Positions 25,037 to 33,366 of a stretch of DNA of 37,180 bases are shown here, one piece after another. This DNA is from Opitutaceae bacterium (GTDB lineage Bacteria > Verrucomicrobiota > Verrucomicrobiia > Opitutales > Opitutaceae): positions 1-37,180 of the forward strand of contig CANJNJ010000043.1 of assembly GCA_947474995.1 (NCBI GenBank). The letters are read 5' to 3'. The notes below the pieces were generated by a model. It saw only the letters and a program-made list of their open reading frames with translations, made no database searches and was not told where the DNA came from. The translations under genes and the position numbers were made by a program. Position 1 is the stretch's first letter, and each line of letters starts with the position of its first letter.

Positions 25037-25106
25037 GACTTTTCACGCCGTCTGTTCCGGGCAGGGCTACGGCGGGCTGCTCAAACTTGGATTCGCAGTT
25101 GAACTC

Positions 25107-25901
25107 TTACGGCAGCGGCTGGTTGGACGCCGGCGCGGCGGGCCCGGTGTCCCTCGTTCGCCGGTTCAGATCGCCCAAGGCCGCCGCGAGAAACATGACC
25201 GGCTCGGTCAGGCAAAGGAAGCTGAAGCCGCGTTTGGTGAGCGATGGGCCGTCGCCGATCATCCACATGTTTTTGCCCGCGGTGCGACCCGCCTGGCGAA
25301 TTTTGTCCACCGCCTTGGTGAGAACCGGGGAGTCCGGCTCCCAGCAAACCCCGAGGTCGGCCGAGAGATCGTAGGGACCGATGGCGATCGCGGTGGTGAC
25401 TGGGTGCTGGGCAATCGCGTCCACATTCTCGAGGCCAATCTTGCTCTCGATTTGAGGGAGGATAACCAAGTCGTCCTCGAAGTCGGACTTCCAGGTGGCG
25501 TAGTTGTAATCCTTCATCCAAAGGTTACCGGGCCCTCCCGGCCGGCGTCGGCCGCGGGGCTTCAGGTAAACCGCATCGCGAATTTCGTTCATCGTCTCAA
25601 GCGTCTGGACGTAGGGAATCAGCAGTCCGCACGGACCGAGATCCATCGCCAGTCGCACCGGGGTAAATTCGGACGAAGGGGGACGAATAAGAATGGGGAA
25701 TCCCATCCGGCGTCCAATGGCACACGCGTCGGCGACCATCTCCTGGGAATGCGTCAGGTGCTCCAGGTCGATGATCAGGTAGTCCAGCCCGGCGTTCATC
25801 ACGATCTCGACCAACCCGGGCCAGAAATGGAACGTGGCGAGGACGCCCAGCGTAGGTTGGTGGGAATTGATCTTCTGTTTGAGGAGGGCGCCGGATTTCA
25901 T
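25107..25901 (-). CDS. HpcH/HpaI-family aldolase
   Basis: 264 residues from the ATG at 25901; the frame is open to 25973 but the family start fits MKSGALLKQK. Class II metal-dependent aldolase that splits 2-keto-4-hydroxy acids such as 2-keto-3-deoxy-L-rhamnonate, 2-dehydro-3-deoxyglucarate or 4-hydroxy-2-ketoheptanedioate. Seen: IIDLEHLTHS (43-52), Arg73 in LIRPP, Glu152 in PQIES and Asp178 in GPYDLS, all of which match substrate and metal sites of the family. Single gene on the minus strand, divergent from the sialidase at 26197. It is a fourth pyruvate-type aldolase in the window and of an unrelated fold family from the three lyase-type ones. Confidence 0.88.
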   Translation of the reverse strand: MKSGALLKQKINSHQPTLGVLATFHFWPGLVEIVMNAGLDYLIIDLEHLTHSQEMVADACAIGRRMGFPILIRPPSSEFTPVRLAMDLGPCGLLIPYVQTLETMNEIRDAVYLKPRGRRRPGGPGNLWMKDYNYATWKSDFEDDLVILPQIESKIGLENVDAIAQHPVTTAIAIGPYDLSADLGVCWEPDSPVLTKAVDKIRQAGRTAGKNMWMIGDGPSLTKRGFSFLCLTEPVMFLAAALGDLNRRTRDTGPAAPASNQPLP

Positions 25902-26020
25902 GGGTAGTTCGTCCGAGCGTGAGGGGAGCCCGCCGCATGGCGATGGAGTGTTGCCTGTCAGATTTCTGGCCAAGCAGAGCCGGTCGTGGCCCGACCCGAG
26001 CCGCGGTCATGAACGATGGA

Positions 26021-26114
26021 GTGCGGCGACCTCGCGCCGCTTTTCCACGGCGCGCGAGTCGGAAAGAGGGATGCATGGGCTCTCCTCGGCAAAAGCGGCG
26101 CCGGGTCGCCGCAC
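26021..26114. repeat. Inverted repeat element with GC-rich hairpin arms
   Basis: Left arm 26021-26044 and right arm 26091-26114 are complementary at 22 of 24 positions, with a 46-base centre. Each arm can itself fold as GCGGCG-N6-CGCCGC (26023-26040 and 26095-26112). It ends 82 bases before the sialidase start. A small non-autonomous mobile repeat is likely. Confidence 0.7.
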
Positions 26115-26196
26115 GCCAAAGAGGTCGATCCCCGGGCGCAACATCAGCATGTTTGACGGCGGTCCGACCATTCCTTAAACTACTGCTCGATTCCCT

Positions 26197-27369
26197 ATGC
26201 GCACTACCAAATTGGTTTTCGGTGTCGTCTTAATGGTTGGGGCCCTGCTGGGTCGCGCGGCGTCTGGCGCCCCCGGAATTTTTGAACAGACCGAGGTCTT
26301 CGTCGCCGGCCAGAGCGGCATCGTGGAATATCGGATTCCCGGGTTGGTGACGTCGAACCAGGGAACGTTGCTCGCGTTCTGCGATGCCCGCGTCAACAAG
26401 CCCGGCGACCCGCCGAACAAAATCAACTTGGTCCTGAAGCGCAGTTTCGACGGCGGTCGGACGTGGGGAAAACTTCAGACGCTCGCGCAAAATGGCGCGG
26501 GTGCCGTGGCGGATTCGTGCGGGCTGGTGGATCGGCAAACGGGAACGCTCTGGATTTTCAGCGTGTATGCGCCGGAAGGAATCGGCAGTTCCAATGCCGC
26601 GGTTGGGCTGTCCGGAGCGACCTTTCAATTCAAGGCGGTCAAGAGCGATGACGACGGGGCGACGTGGTCTAGTCCGATCGATCACACACCGATGGTGAAG
26701 AAACCCGAATGGAGCGCGGGCTCCACGGGCATCGGCCGCGGGATTCAGATGCGGAATGGCCGGCTCGTCGTGCCGCGTTATTACGCTGACTACCACCAGC
26801 CGCGAACGAAGGAAGAAAACGGTGCGTGCTACGTGAGCTTCAGCGACGACCACGGAAAGACGTGGAAGATGGGCGCGCTGACAGAATTCCCCGGCGGAAC
26901 CAACGAGTGCCAGGTTGTCGAGCTGGCCGACGGGTCGCTGTTGATGAATATGCGCGGCATCCAGGGGAATCATCGCAAGGTCACCCACAGTCGCGACGGT
27001 GGGGCGACGTGGTCCCCCGTGACCGAGGACCCCGCGTTGATTGAACCGCGCTGCCAAGGCAGCCTGCAGATGCTCACGGACGCGCTCGGCCAGGATAAGA
27101 GCCGACTTTTGTTTTCCAATCCGGCGAGCCTCGAGCGCAAGAACATGACCGTGCGCCTGAGTTACGACGAAGGTCGCACCTGGCCCGTGGCCCGCCAGCT
27201 GCATGCCGGGCCGGCGGCCTACTCTTGCATGACCGTTCTGGCCGACCAGACGGCCGGGTGTTTGTACGAGTGTGGCGAAAAAAATGCGCACGAGAAAATC
27301 ACCTTCGCCCGGTTTAATGTGGAGTGGCTGACCGAAGGGAAGGACGCCCTCGCGGGAAAGCGGCCCTGA
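26197..27369 (+). CDS. Secreted exo-alpha-sialidase (GH33)
   Basis: 390 residues with a signal peptide (about 1-25). All catalytic features are visible: YRIPG with Arg46, acid/base Asp71, Glu237 (NECQVVEL), Arg253 (16 later), Arg314 and nucleophile Tyr342 (28 later). Five Asp boxes: SFDGGRTW (83), SDDDGATW (150), SDDHGKTW (216), SRDGGATW (265), SYDEGRTW (322). It is a well-formed sialidase, 281 bases before the tannase-like gene. The C-terminus FNVEWLTEGKDAL matches FNLEWLTEGKDTL of the sialidase at 7577, so they are paralogues. Divergent from the HpcH aldolase with a repeat element in between. Sialic acid release outside the cytoplasm is expected. Confidence 0.94.
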   Translation: MRTTKLVFGVVLMVGALLGRAASGAPGIFEQTEVFVAGQSGIVEYRIPGLVTSNQGTLLAFCDARVNKPGDPPNKINLVLKRSFDGGRTWGKLQTLAQNGAGAVADSCGLVDRQTGTLWIFSVYAPEGIGSSNAAVGLSGATFQFKAVKSDDDGATWSSPIDHTPMVKKPEWSAGSTGIGRGIQMRNGRLVVPRYYADYHQPRTKEENGACYVSFSDDHGKTWKMGALTEFPGGTNECQVVELADGSLLMNMRGIQGNHRKVTHSRDGGATWSPVTEDPALIEPRCQGSLQMLTDALGQDKSRLLFSNPASLERKNMTVRLSYDEGRTWPVARQLHAGPAAYSCMTVLADQTAGCLYECGEKNAHEKITFARFNVEWLTEGKDALAGKRP

Positions 27370-27462
27370 CCGCGATCGCCGAATCGAGGCTGCCCGCTGT
27401 CTGGGTAACGAAAAGGGACTGCTTGATCCGGGGGCCCTTCGGACCGGGTTGGGCGTCGCGGC

Positions 27463-27507
27463 CCCAAAGTCGTGCTGTCACCTATTGGGTTATACGACGA
27501 CTTTGGG
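27463..27507. repeat. 11-base inverted repeat
   Basis: CCCAAAGTCGT (27463-27473) and ACGACTTTGGG (27497-27507), perfect, with a 23-base loop. It lies 94 bases after the sialidase stop and could be a terminator-like hairpin or the remains of a small element. No T-run follows. Confidence 0.6.
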
Positions 27508-27538
27508 TTCGGTTAAACAGGCAGGTCATCACTTCAGC

Positions 27539-27570
27539 GTTGTGCGTTGAGCGTTCGGTGTTGAGCGTTG
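27539..27570. repeat. Heptad repeat run GTTGNNN
   Basis: GTTGTGC GTTGAGC GTTCGGT GTTGAGC GTTG in strict seven-base period. The same heptads make up the arms at 13584-13598 and 13707-13728. Located about 80 bases upstream of the tannase-like gene. Confidence 0.65.
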
Positions 27571-27650
27571 TCCTCCTTCGACGGGTTCAGTTTTTTGTCA
27601 AAAAACCGTGCCACCATCGATCCGCCCATCACGGGTGGCTCCACCTCCCC

Positions 27651-28967
27651 ATGAAAATCCCGTTTCTCACGAATAATTTATCGGAGCGAACCCACGCCAG
27701 CAGGCGCGCATGCAATAGAGTATCGGCCTCGCGATTTCCTGCCGGGCTGTGGCTGGGCCTCTGGGCCTTGAGCGCCAGCGCCCCCGCCGCCATCCAGGCG
27801 ACCTACGACATCGATGAAGTCCGGGTCGCGCCGTTGCCCCACCGCTATATCCACGGGGTCATCCCCGATGATGCCAAGTTCCAGATCCTCCTGCCCGTGC
27901 AGTGGAATGGGAAGTTGGCGATTTTTACCCGGGGATTCTCGGGCACGGAGCTGAGCACCGGGGCATTTCAGGCGGCGGCGCTGGCCAAGGGCTACGTGTT
28001 TGCGTCGAGTGACGAGGGCTGGAATCGGACGACGATCAAGGACAACCCGCAGGACTCCTACTACGAGTCGCGGCAGCGTCTCGTGGAACTCACGCTCTAT
28101 ACGAAGGCGCTCGTGCAAACCCATTATGGCCGGCCCGCGTCGCGCACGTTGCTGGTCGGAACCTCGAACGGTGGCCACCACACCAAATGGATGATCGAGG
28201 ACTATCCGAAACTGTTCGACGGTGGCATCGCGGGTTTTGGCTACAACTCCCAGATCAGCCAATGGGGCTCGGTGGCCGCAGTCGTGCGCAGCTACGATGT
28301 CATCGCCCCGCGGATCGACGACATCATCGCGAAGCGCGCGGCGAAGCCGACGTGGGATCCGTTCGTCGTGCCGCTCTCGCCGCCACTCACCGCCGCGCAA
28401 CTCCAGGCCTTGCACCGCATCTACGACATCCCGGCCCAGCTCGGCGACGGCTTCGGGTACAACGTGGGCCGGTGGGCCGGCTCCGAGGCGCAGTGGAAAA
28501 GCCAGTCCGGCGGCCTGCTCGGCTACCTGCGCGACTCGCTGCCGCGCTTTGATGAAACCTTCAACCCGCGCGGGGCCCCGCTGACCGACGACGACATCAA
28601 GCAGTGGGACCCGTCAAAGAGCCCGGCCTACATTCAGCGGGACCTGCGCCGACTCGATCTCAGCGGCGATCTCTCGCGGCCGATCATCATCATGCACGGG
28701 ACGGCCGATCCCATCGTGAGTCCCGGCGAGGCCGAGGGCTACAAGAACCTCGTGGAGCGGCGACTGGGCCGGCAGGGTGCGCACGACGTGCTGGCCGTGT
28801 ACTATATACCGGGCATGGGCCATGGCGGAACGGAGTTCGACGCCCTCGTTGGTGCGCAAATCGACGCGCTGGAGGCGTGGATCGACTATCGCCAGAGCAA
28901 TGGGAGCCGCGGTGCGCCGGCCCCGGACTTCATCGGCCGCTACCGGCGGGAGCCGAGCAGAAGGTAG
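27651..28967 (+). CDS. Secreted tannase/feruloyl-esterase-like alpha/beta hydrolase
   Basis: 438 residues from the ATG at 27651. The frame is open from 27324, but that would overlap the sialidase and the heptad repeat. An export signal is likely (hydrophobic LWLGLWALSASAPAA at about 33-47), though with an unusually long, basic N-region. Catalytic triad in order: Ser172 in VGTSNGGHH, Asp353 in MHGTADPIVSP and His391 in GMGHGG. The layout and the pre-lid YYESRQRL segment resemble the tannase/feruloyl-esterase family. In that family the nucleophile is usually GCSxGG with a disulphide; here the Cys is Thr, so the disulphide is lost. The likely reaction is ester hydrolysis on a plant- or glycan-derived substrate. 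A role with sialidases is unproven. Confidence 0.78.
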   Translation: MKIPFLTNNLSERTHASRRACNRVSASRFPAGLWLGLWALSASAPAAIQATYDIDEVRVAPLPHRYIHGVIPDDAKFQILLPVQWNGKLAIFTRGFSGTELSTGAFQAAALAKGYVFASSDEGWNRTTIKDNPQDSYYESRQRLVELTLYTKALVQTHYGRPASRTLLVGTSNGGHHTKWMIEDYPKLFDGGIAGFGYNSQISQWGSVAAVVRSYDVIAPRIDDIIAKRAAKPTWDPFVVPLSPPLTAAQLQALHRIYDIPAQLGDGFGYNVGRWAGSEAQWKSQSGGLLGYLRDSLPRFDETFNPRGAPLTDDDIKQWDPSKSPAYIQRDLRRLDLSGDLSRPIIIMHGTADPIVSPGEAEGYKNLVERRLGRQGAHDVLAVYYIPGMGHGGTEFDALVGAQIDALEAWIDYRQSNGSRGAPAPDFIGRYRREPSRR

Positions 28968-28990
28968 CGATGGCCGGACAAAACCTGGGG

Positions 28991-29064
28991 TCGCGCAGAG
29001 GCGCAGAGAAAACCAAGGCAAGTGTGGTCTTTGCCTGGCTCCGCGCCTTTGCGCCTCTGCGCGA
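28991..29064. repeat. Inverted repeat (CGCAGAGGCGCAGAG type)
   Basis: Arms 28991-29008 and 29047-29064 are complementary at 17 of 18 positions, with a partly paired centre (CCAAGGCAA against TTTGCCTGG). From memory this core is a common dispersed bacterial repeat. It lies between convergent genes. Confidence 0.75.
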
Positions 29065-29157
29065 GACCGGTTTGGGATTTGGGAATTAGGCTTCTGAATT
29101 TTCCCCGGTCCGGCGAGGAATCAGGCGAAGGCGGCGATGGCCCAGGACATTCGCAAT

Positions 29158-29868
29158 CTAGGCGGTCGGGGAAGGTTTGTAGAGTCGGGCGACCAAGGCA
29201 TCGACGGCTTTCCGCTTCTCATCGATCGTCAGGTCGGTCCGGCGGAAGACGCAGTGCGCGGCATGCTCGAAGGCGCGCATTTCGGTGGCTTGCGCCGGCA
29301 ACCGCTCGCGCGAGCTGGTGGGAATCTTGATCACGCCGCCGAGGTTGGCGTGGATCAAATCCCCGGGAGCAACGGTGATGCCGCCGATCGCCACGGGTTG
29401 ATTCAAGCGCGTGCAGCGAATGGCGCAGTGGTGGATGGTTCGCCCCCGCGCATAGATGCCGAACGGCACGGTGAGAATGCCCTCGATGTCCCGCACGCCG
29501 CCGTCGGTGACAACGCCGACGCAGCCGACGCTGTGCAGCATCTTGACCATCCCGTCCCCGAGCATGCATTCGTGGTCGGGGCGGCTGCCTACGGCTTTGA
29601 TCACGACCACGACGGGAGCGGGGCTCTGCTCGATGGCCGCCAGCATTTCGTAATACAACGCCCACTCGGGTTTGCCGCCAGGGGAACTGGTGTCCATCTC
29701 GAGGGTCATGGCGACTCCGACCGTCGGGCCCACGGTTGGCGTCAACGAGGCGATCGAACCACCCATGTACCATTCATGGACGGGGGTGGGGTCGACGTAG
29801 CCGACCGTATTAGCGATCAAGGCCGTGTCGAAGTCGGAGAGTTGCTGGATCAGGGATTTGAGGGACAT
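29158..29868 (-). CDS. RraA-like / HMG-aldolase-family protein
   Basis: 236 residues from the ATG at 29868; an open frame up to 29970 overlaps the upstream gene and is not used. Family marks: GDGMVKMLHSVGCVGVVTDG, the DGGVRD motif that binds metal and substrate, and APGDLIHANLGGVIKIP. Members include RNase E inhibitor RraA and aldolases/decarboxylases that act on 4-hydroxy-4-methyl-2-oxoglutarate or oxaloacetate. With this sugar-acid neighbourhood an aldolase or decarboxylase is more likely than RNase control. Downstream of the mutarotase gene by 26 bases on the same strand, so co-transcribed. It is about 20-60 residues longer than RraA of E. coli type, mainly at the N-terminus. Confidence 0.85.
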   Translation of the reverse strand: MSLKSLIQQLSDFDTALIANTVGYVDPTPVHEWYMGGSIASLTPTVGPTVGVAMTLEMDTSSPGGKPEWALYYEMLAAIEQSPAPVVVVIKAVGSRPDHECMLGDGMVKMLHSVGCVGVVTDGGVRDIEGILTVPFGIYARGRTIHHCAIRCTRLNQPVAIGGITVAPGDLIHANLGGVIKIPTSSRERLPAQATEMRAFEHAAHCVFRRTDLTIDEKRKAVDALVARLYKPSPTA

Positions 29869-29894
29869 AAATTTCTCGTTCGAATTCGGCGGAG

Positions 29895-31436
29895 CTAATC
29901 TTTGATCGACCACGCCCAGACGTCGGTGGTGCGCACGCCCGCCATGAGTTCGCCGGACGCAATAATCCACTCGGAGCCCATCTGGACGGCCGGCGTGCAG
30001 ACGACGGGAGTCGGCCAGCGCTCAGCCCAGTGTCGCCATTCGTGGCGTTCGACGTCGAAGTAAATGATATCGTCCGGGAGCGGGCACACCCGCGGCAGCT
30101 TGCCCGCCTGCCGCCCGTCGACCCCACCGAGCATAAAAACCCGGGCGGGATTTTCCGTCACCGGCGCGGTGCAAGCGGCCGCCAGGACAGTCCAGGGCGG
30201 CTCCGGCAGTTTTTCCCAAGCGCCCCCGGGCCGAAAGCGATAGGCATCCTTGAGGTACACGCCGGGCGTTTCTTTTCCGGCCACCGCGCCAATCTCGATT
30301 CCACTGACCACGTAGACCGCGCCGCCGACGGCCGCCGTCACGGCGAGCGCGCGAGTCGGGCCGGGCCAGGTGGGGAGCACTTCCCACTTTCGCGCCGCGG
30401 CCGTCCAATCCAGCCGCCAGAAAAAACTCTGACTGACGCGCGGTGCGCCGGCGCAATAACCGCCGGAAAGATAGACCGAACCGTTCAACACCGTGGCGAC
30501 GGCGCAGGTGGTCGGTGCCGGCAACGGCGGCCCGGCGATGATTTCCACCTTCGTGCCGTCCCAGCGAAGAAGCAGCGAGTCTTGGAAAACTTGATCACCG
30601 TCTTCGCCGCCAGCGATGAGGACACCGTCCGGGAGACTGACCGTCGCGCCATAGCCGCGCCGACCGGGCAAATGGCCTGCCGCCCGCCACGCCGTTTCCC
30701 CGGGGAGCAGTACATAGATTTCGGGGTAGATGCTTTTTTTTCCGCCATCCCAAGGGTGCACATCGGGAAAATTCGCGCCGCCCGCCGCGATGAGCACGCC
30801 CTGATGGACTCCAACCATCATGCCGGCCATGCCGGGAGCCTGGGGGTAGGGCGGCAATTTGCGCCACGTCGTCGAGGGCGGCCGCGACAAACGCAGTGCC
30901 AGTTGCACGACCCGACAGACACTGCGCCCGCCGGGGCCGACGACGAGGTAGGCCGCCAGCCAGAAGTCCGGCGTGACCGCGAGCGCCACGCTGCCGATTT
31001 CCTGCTCTGGCGCTTCGTCGGCAAAAGCAAGATCGCGCCACCCGCCCGACTCCTCGCGGCACAGGACCAGGCTGGCACTGGGGAAACGTGGCGGCACGCT
31101 TACGACTCGCCGCCCGGACCGGAGCCCGGCGCGCCCCGCTTGAAGCGCGAGCGAGGTGAGCAGACCGTTCGGAGCATTGGCGGGCGCCTCCGTCGCTGAG
31201 GACGCGCCGGAAATTTCGCCCTTGGCGCCAACTGGCGCCGCCTGCGGCTGGGACCACACGTTGCCGCCAACCGGACATTCAGCTTGGACAGAGACGCCGG
31301 AAGGATTCGTCCACGCGACGCGCCAGCAATCGCTGGCCTGATGGAGCGAGGCTTGCACGGGGCCGGCGATCCCAGCCGATCCTCCGAGCGTTTGCGCCGT
31401 GAGTTTGTTCAGCCTCGTCACTCGTTCGTTCTCCAT
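29895..31436 (-). CDS. NanM-like kelch mutarotase with long N-terminal extension
   Basis: 513 residues from the ATG at 31436 (frame open to 31493). The C-terminal 310 residues are a kelch propeller with GGANFPDVHPWDGGKK (219-234), the signature of the N-acetylneuraminate epimerase / cyclically permuted mutarotase group. Kelch GG repeats continue: LIAGGE, YLSGGY, FMLGGVD, IIASGE. Those enzymes speed the alpha-to-beta conversion of free sialic acid after sialidase action. Residues 1-190 are an extension I do not recognise; it has Trp-rich strands and no signal peptide. E. coli NanM is periplasmic, so the lack of a visible signal here is odd. It heads a two-gene run with the RraA-like gene and is divergent from the SDR gene. 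Confidence 0.82.
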   Translation of the reverse strand: MENERVTRLNKLTAQTLGGSAGIAGPVQASLHQASDCWRVAWTNPSGVSVQAECPVGGNVWSQPQAAPVGAKGEISGASSATEAPANAPNGLLTSLALQAGRAGLRSGRRVVSVPPRFPSASLVLCREESGGWRDLAFADEAPEQEIGSVALAVTPDFWLAAYLVVGPGGRSVCRVVQLALRLSRPPSTTWRKLPPYPQAPGMAGMMVGVHQGVLIAAGGANFPDVHPWDGGKKSIYPEIYVLLPGETAWRAAGHLPGRRGYGATVSLPDGVLIAGGEDGDQVFQDSLLLRWDGTKVEIIAGPPLPAPTTCAVATVLNGSVYLSGGYCAGAPRVSQSFFWRLDWTAAARKWEVLPTWPGPTRALAVTAAVGGAVYVVSGIEIGAVAGKETPGVYLKDAYRFRPGGAWEKLPEPPWTVLAAACTAPVTENPARVFMLGGVDGRQAGKLPRVCPLPDDIIYFDVERHEWRHWAERWPTPVVCTPAVQMGSEWIIASGELMAGVRTTDVWAWSIKD

Positions 31437-31633
31437 GGCTCTCGGACTGACGAATAGCCTCGCTCCAGACAAATGCATTTTTACTGAGACCACGCGGCAC
31501 GCGCATTGGCCGGTCGTTGGCGTCGCGTGGCCTTCCGTGCATTGCTTGCGAACTGCTTATTTATCCTTACCAGAAATTAGCGCTGGTTCGAATGAACGGG
31601 TGCCGCCTAGTCTTCAGCGAAAACAATTAATTC

Positions 31634-32383
31634 ATGCCAACACCACAGCGCGTCATTGTCACCGGCGGAGCCACTAACATCGGTCGCGCGATCACCGATG
31701 CCTTTCTGGCCCAGGGCGCGACTGTGGCCGTCGGCCAGCGGAGACCTGAAGTCATCGCCCCCCTGGTCGAAAAATATGGGAGCCGGGTCATTCCCCTCCG
31801 CCTCGATCTCGAGCAGCCGAAACTGTGCCGCGCGTTTATCGAAGAGGCCGCGGCCCGCTTGGGCGGAGTGGATGTGCTCGTCAACAACGCGGCCGTAACC
31901 GGCCCGGGCGTGACGCGCACGTTTGACGAAATCGACGAGGCCTACATCGACCAGGTCCTGAACGTCAACGTGCGCGGCGTGCTCCTATGTTCGCAGGCGG
32001 TCGTCCCGCATCTCCGGCGTGCGGGCGGCGGCGTCATTATTCACATTTCCTCCATCAACGCCTTTCGTCCGCAGCGCGGGGCCATGGTCTATGCCGCCAG
32101 CAAAGCGGCGATGACCTCGTTCACCCAGTCGATGGCCAAGGACCTCGCGCCCGATCGAATCCGCGTGGTGGCGGTGGCACCGGGAGACATTGGGACCGGA
32201 CGGGGGGATCAGTTGGCGCAGGAACTCAAGGAACGCGGCATTACCTCCGACGTGGCCGGCGCCACTCCCCTCGGAGTGGGGGCGCCGGAAGATATCGGTG
32301 CCGTCGTGGCATTCCTGTGTTCTAAGGGTGCCCAATTTGTGACCGGCACGACTTGGCTGGTGGACGGCGGGCTCTTGGCGTGA
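31634..32383 (+). CDS. Short-chain dehydrogenase/reductase (SDR)
   Basis: 249 residues, classical SDR. Cofactor loop TGGATNIG (10-17), NNAA (84-87), catalytic Ser140 (IHISS), Tyr153 and Lys157 (YAASK). Terminal VTGTTWLVDGGLLA is typical. It oxidises or reduces a small alcohol or sugar with NAD(P); sequence alone does not give the substrate. Stand-alone transcription is likely: the mutarotase gene is divergent (197 bases away) and the metallohydrolase gene converges with an 11-base gap. The last helix PLGVGAPEDIGAVVAFLCS is normal for the family. Confidence 0.92.
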   Translation: MPTPQRVIVTGGATNIGRAITDAFLAQGATVAVGQRRPEVIAPLVEKYGSRVIPLRLDLEQPKLCRAFIEEAAARLGGVDVLVNNAAVTGPGVTRTFDEIDEAYIDQVLNVNVRGVLLCSQAVVPHLRRAGGGVIIHISSINAFRPQRGAMVYAASKAAMTSFTQSMAKDLAPDRIRVVAVAPGDIGTGRGDQLAQELKERGITSDVAGATPLGVGAPEDIGAVVAFLCSKGAQFVTGTTWLVDGGLLA

Positions 32384-32394
32384 AGTTCCCTCGC

Positions 32395-33366
32395 TCAGAC
32401 CGGGAGCAACACGGCAAGGGCGTCGCCTTGGCGGACCGAGCGCTGGATCCGCACGAGAACCACCTGGCCCGCATGTTCAGCCCGAATCACGACATTCTGG
32501 CCGGCGAGGGTGAGCACTTCGCCCAAGACCTCACCCCGGCGCACCTTGTCGCCCAATCGGGTCGCGAGCACGAAAAGCCCATCGTGGGGCGCTTGATGGT
32601 GGACTTGCAGATGGGTTTCCTTGGCGCTGCGCGTGATCCGCGTGAGCTGCTTGCGCAGTCGCGGCTTCGCCCCCGAAACCAGCCCGAGCGTGATCAAGAG
32701 TCGGCGCAGGCCGAGATTGAGGGCCACCAGATCGGTTGCCGCCACGTCGCCCGCGCCCTGACATTCGGTGTAAATTGCCGGGACGCCACGCGCTCGGGCG
32801 GAACTCAAGGTCCGGCCAGGCAAGGGCGGGCCCGACCAAACCCAGAAGCGATCGAAGCATGCCGCCATGGCGCGCTGCGCGCGGTCAATCGGCCCGGGCA
32901 TTCCCGTCACGTAGCCGACCCACGGCTTCAAGCGGTTCGCCCCGCCCGCACTGTGAAAGTCGACGTAGTGGGTGGCTTGGGCGAGCACTTGCTGGTCAAA
33001 GAGGCACGCGAGGCGACTGGTGGGAGAGCCGCGGCGGTTGCCCGGAAACGATCGGGCGAGGTTCGCGCCATCGTCGGGCCGGCAGCGGGCACCCGCGAAA
33101 AAGGCCACTTCGTTCAAAACCGGAATAAATACGACCGTGCCACGCAGGGTTTTCGGCTTCCAGCGCTGCGCCCATTGACGGAGCAGGGTCGGGCCTTCGT
33201 ATTCGTCGCCGTGCGTGGCGCCGTTCACGACCAGCACCGGTCCGGGGCCACCACGCCAGATGAACGCCTCGAAGCCGACGCCGTCCCGCGCGAGGCGGCG
33301 GCGATGAAAGCCTTGCGGCAGCGTGGCGAGATTAACCAGAAATTCAGGGGGATTTTTTTTAGCCAT
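32395..33366 (-). CDS. Succinylglutamate desuccinylase/aspartoacylase-family metallohydrolase
   Basis: 323 residues from the ATG at 33366. Zn site: NGATHGDEYEGP with His52 and Glu55, and DFHSAG with His138. Substrate-binding NLARSFPG (102-109) and catalytic Glu200 in YTECQG are visible. A C-terminal beta-rich domain (about 250-320) ends the protein. The family removes an acyl group from an amino acid; many members have unknown substrates. The frame remains open upstream to 33600, but the family start fits 33366. Its ATG overlaps that of the divergent gene by two bases. A de-acylation step on an acylated amino compound is inferred. Confidence 0.85.
   Translation of the reverse strand: MAKKNPPEFLVNLATLPQGFHRRRLARDGVGFEAFIWRGGPGPVLVVNGATHGDEYEGPTLLRQWAQRWKPKTLRGTVVFIPVLNEVAFFAGARCRPDDGANLARSFPGNRRGSPTSRLACLFDQQVLAQATHYVDFHSAGGANRLKPWVGYVTGMPGPIDRAQRAMAACFDRFWVWSGPPLPGRTLSSARARGVPAIYTECQGAGDVAATDLVALNLGLRRLLITLGLVSGAKPRLRKQLTRITRSAKETHLQVHHQAPHDGLFVLATRLGDKVRRGEVLGEVLTLAGQNVVIRAEHAGQVVLVRIQRSVRQGDALAVLLPV

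Noticed and set aside
30030-31199. Open frame of 389 codons on the plus strand opposite the kelch protein
   Set aside because: No recognisable domain, while the minus strand encodes regular kelch blades.
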